Shown here one piece after another: positions 6,081 through 6,527 of a DNA stretch of 6,527 nt. The notes below the pieces were generated by a model. The model worked only from the letters and a program-made list of their open reading frames with translations. It ran no database searches and was not told the DNA's origin. Made by a program: the position numbers and the translations under genes. How positions within the stretch are numbered: the first letter of the stretch is position 1; every line of letters begins with the position of its first letter. Origin of the DNA: Spirochaetota bacterium (lineage in GTDB: Bacteria; Spirochaetota; JAHITG01); assembly GCA_018817865.1 (NCBI GenBank), contig JAHITG010000432.1, positions 1 through 6,527 of the forward strand. Direction: 5' to 3'.

Positions 6081-6138
6081 TAAGAACCGGGACAGGTACA
6101 ATACTTTTTCAAAGTATTGTACCTGTCCCGGTTCTTAT
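6080..6138. repeat. Hairpin repeat copy 2 (28-bp perfect inverted repeat, GGGACAGG family)
   Basis: Arms 6080-6107 and 6111-6138 are perfect reverse complements around a TTC loop. Compared with the copy at 1962-2016, one stem pair is changed on both sides (C6088:G6130 instead of T:A) and the last loop base differs; the rest of the 26-bp stem is identical. The right arm contains the stop codon of the ABC ATPase gene (TAA on the minus strand, 6137-6135). The element fills the ABC-larE gap, where it could stabilise the upstream mRNA end or attenuate readthrough into larE. There is no T-run after it on the minus strand, so it is not a classical terminator. A RAYT/REP-type origin is inferred. Confidence 0.85.
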
Positions 6139-6527
6139 ATCAATTCGTTCTGTCGAAGTATCTCTTTATGTTTTTTAAGAAAGGGCGCTTTTCCGTCAAA
6201 TTTGATCTGCCCGTCTTTCAGTAAAATGATCCGGGAGCATAAAGTGAATATCATCTCCAGGTCATGCGATACGATCAATTTTGTATGACTGCAGCTCTTT
6301 ATTACATGAATAATATTCTTTCTTGATCGAGGATCCAGATTAGCAGTCGGCTCATCAAAAGCGATCACCGGGGGATCCATGGCAAGAACTCCGGCAAGGG
6401 ATATTTTCTTTTTTTCCCCTTCGCTCAGGTGATGGGAGGAACGGTCCTCATATCCTTCCATCCCCACTTTTTTCAGGGAACTTTTGACCCTTTTTATTAC
6501 TTCTCTCTCCTTCAGCTTCATGTTCAA
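6135..6527 (-). CDS. Energy-coupling factor (CbiO/NikO-type) ABC transporter ATP-binding protein, C-terminal part
   Basis: Only the last 130 residues are inside the window; the Walker A half lies beyond the right edge, and the first residues seen (LNMKLKEREV) are internal. Seen: the ABC signature LSEGEKKKISLAGVLAM (34-50), Walker B and catalytic Glu in VIAFDEP (54-60), D-loop NLDP (63-66), and the H-loop His88 in IVSHDLEMI. The LN(M/L)-x-L-EREV lead-in and the LAGVLAMDP wording are typical of cobalt/nickel/ECF ATPases (CbiO, NikO, LarO). Such ATPases power uptake through a T-component and a substrate-binding membrane protein. Placed directly upstream of larE-larB-larC, nickel is the most likely substrate, as in the L. 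plantarum lar(MN)QO transporter. The other subunits are probably further upstream. It ends inside the hairpin repeat, and larE starts 106 nt later. Confidence 0.9.
   Translation of the reverse strand: MNMKLKEREVIKRVKSSLKKVGMEGYEDRSSHHLSEGEKKKISLAGVLAMDPPVIAFDEPTANLDPRSRKNIIHVIKSCSHTKLIVSHDLEMIFTLCSRIILLKDGQIKFDGKAPFLKKHKEILRQNELI

Noticed and set aside
6029..6112. N-terminal extension of LarE starting at TTG 6112
   Set aside because: It starts inside hairpin copy 2, has no ribosome binding site, and would add 28 residues not expected ahead of the PP-loop. The hydrophobic stretch it encodes is not a credible signal peptide.

Overview
This 6.5 kb window carries ordinary bacterial chromosomal genes with short intergenic gaps. 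It is AT-rich (roughly 40% GC by eye) and shows no phage, plasmid or CRISPR content. The gene content fits an anaerobic bacterium that makes the nickel-pincer nucleotide (NPN) cofactor. Its palindromic intergenic repeats resemble those tied to REP-associated tyrosine transposases (RAYT), which are common in uncultured lineages. The sequence alone does not fix the phylum.

Left region (1-1780, minus strand): an HMGL-like (DRE-TIM) aldolase, related to 4-hydroxy-2-oxovalerate aldolases, lies 15 bp upstream of a 3-dehydroquinate synthase family gene that runs off the left edge. The two look like one operon with a good sigma70-type promoter at 1830-1858. The joint product is unknown; a role in a secondary or surface-sugar pathway is a guess.

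Middle region (1781-3246): a 252-bp divergent intergenic region holds promoters for both directions, an AT-rich inverted repeat, and a perfect 26-bp hairpin ending 4 nt before the Shine-Dalgarno of an AI-2E family membrane protein (2033-3034, plus). After that gene, a 79-bp pair of facing GTAG-type REP palindromes sits between two convergent genes.

Right region (3247-6527, minus strand): an operon read right to left. It begins with the C-terminal part of an energy-coupling-factor (CbiO/NikO-type) ABC ATPase, followed by larE, larB and larC. LarB carboxylates and cleaves nicotinic acid adenine dinucleotide, LarE converts the two carboxylates to thiocarboxylates, and LarC inserts nickel using CTP. 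The ABC ATPase probably powers nickel uptake. No LarA-type racemase that would use the cofactor lies in the window. LarE has three cysteines in the arrangement of the [4Fe-4S]-dependent LarE class.

The most notable non-coding feature is a second copy of the 26-bp hairpin between the ABC gene and larE. The two copies differ by a compensatory base-pair change in the stem (T:A versus C:G), so they form a small family of structured repeats, distinct from the GTAG REP pair.
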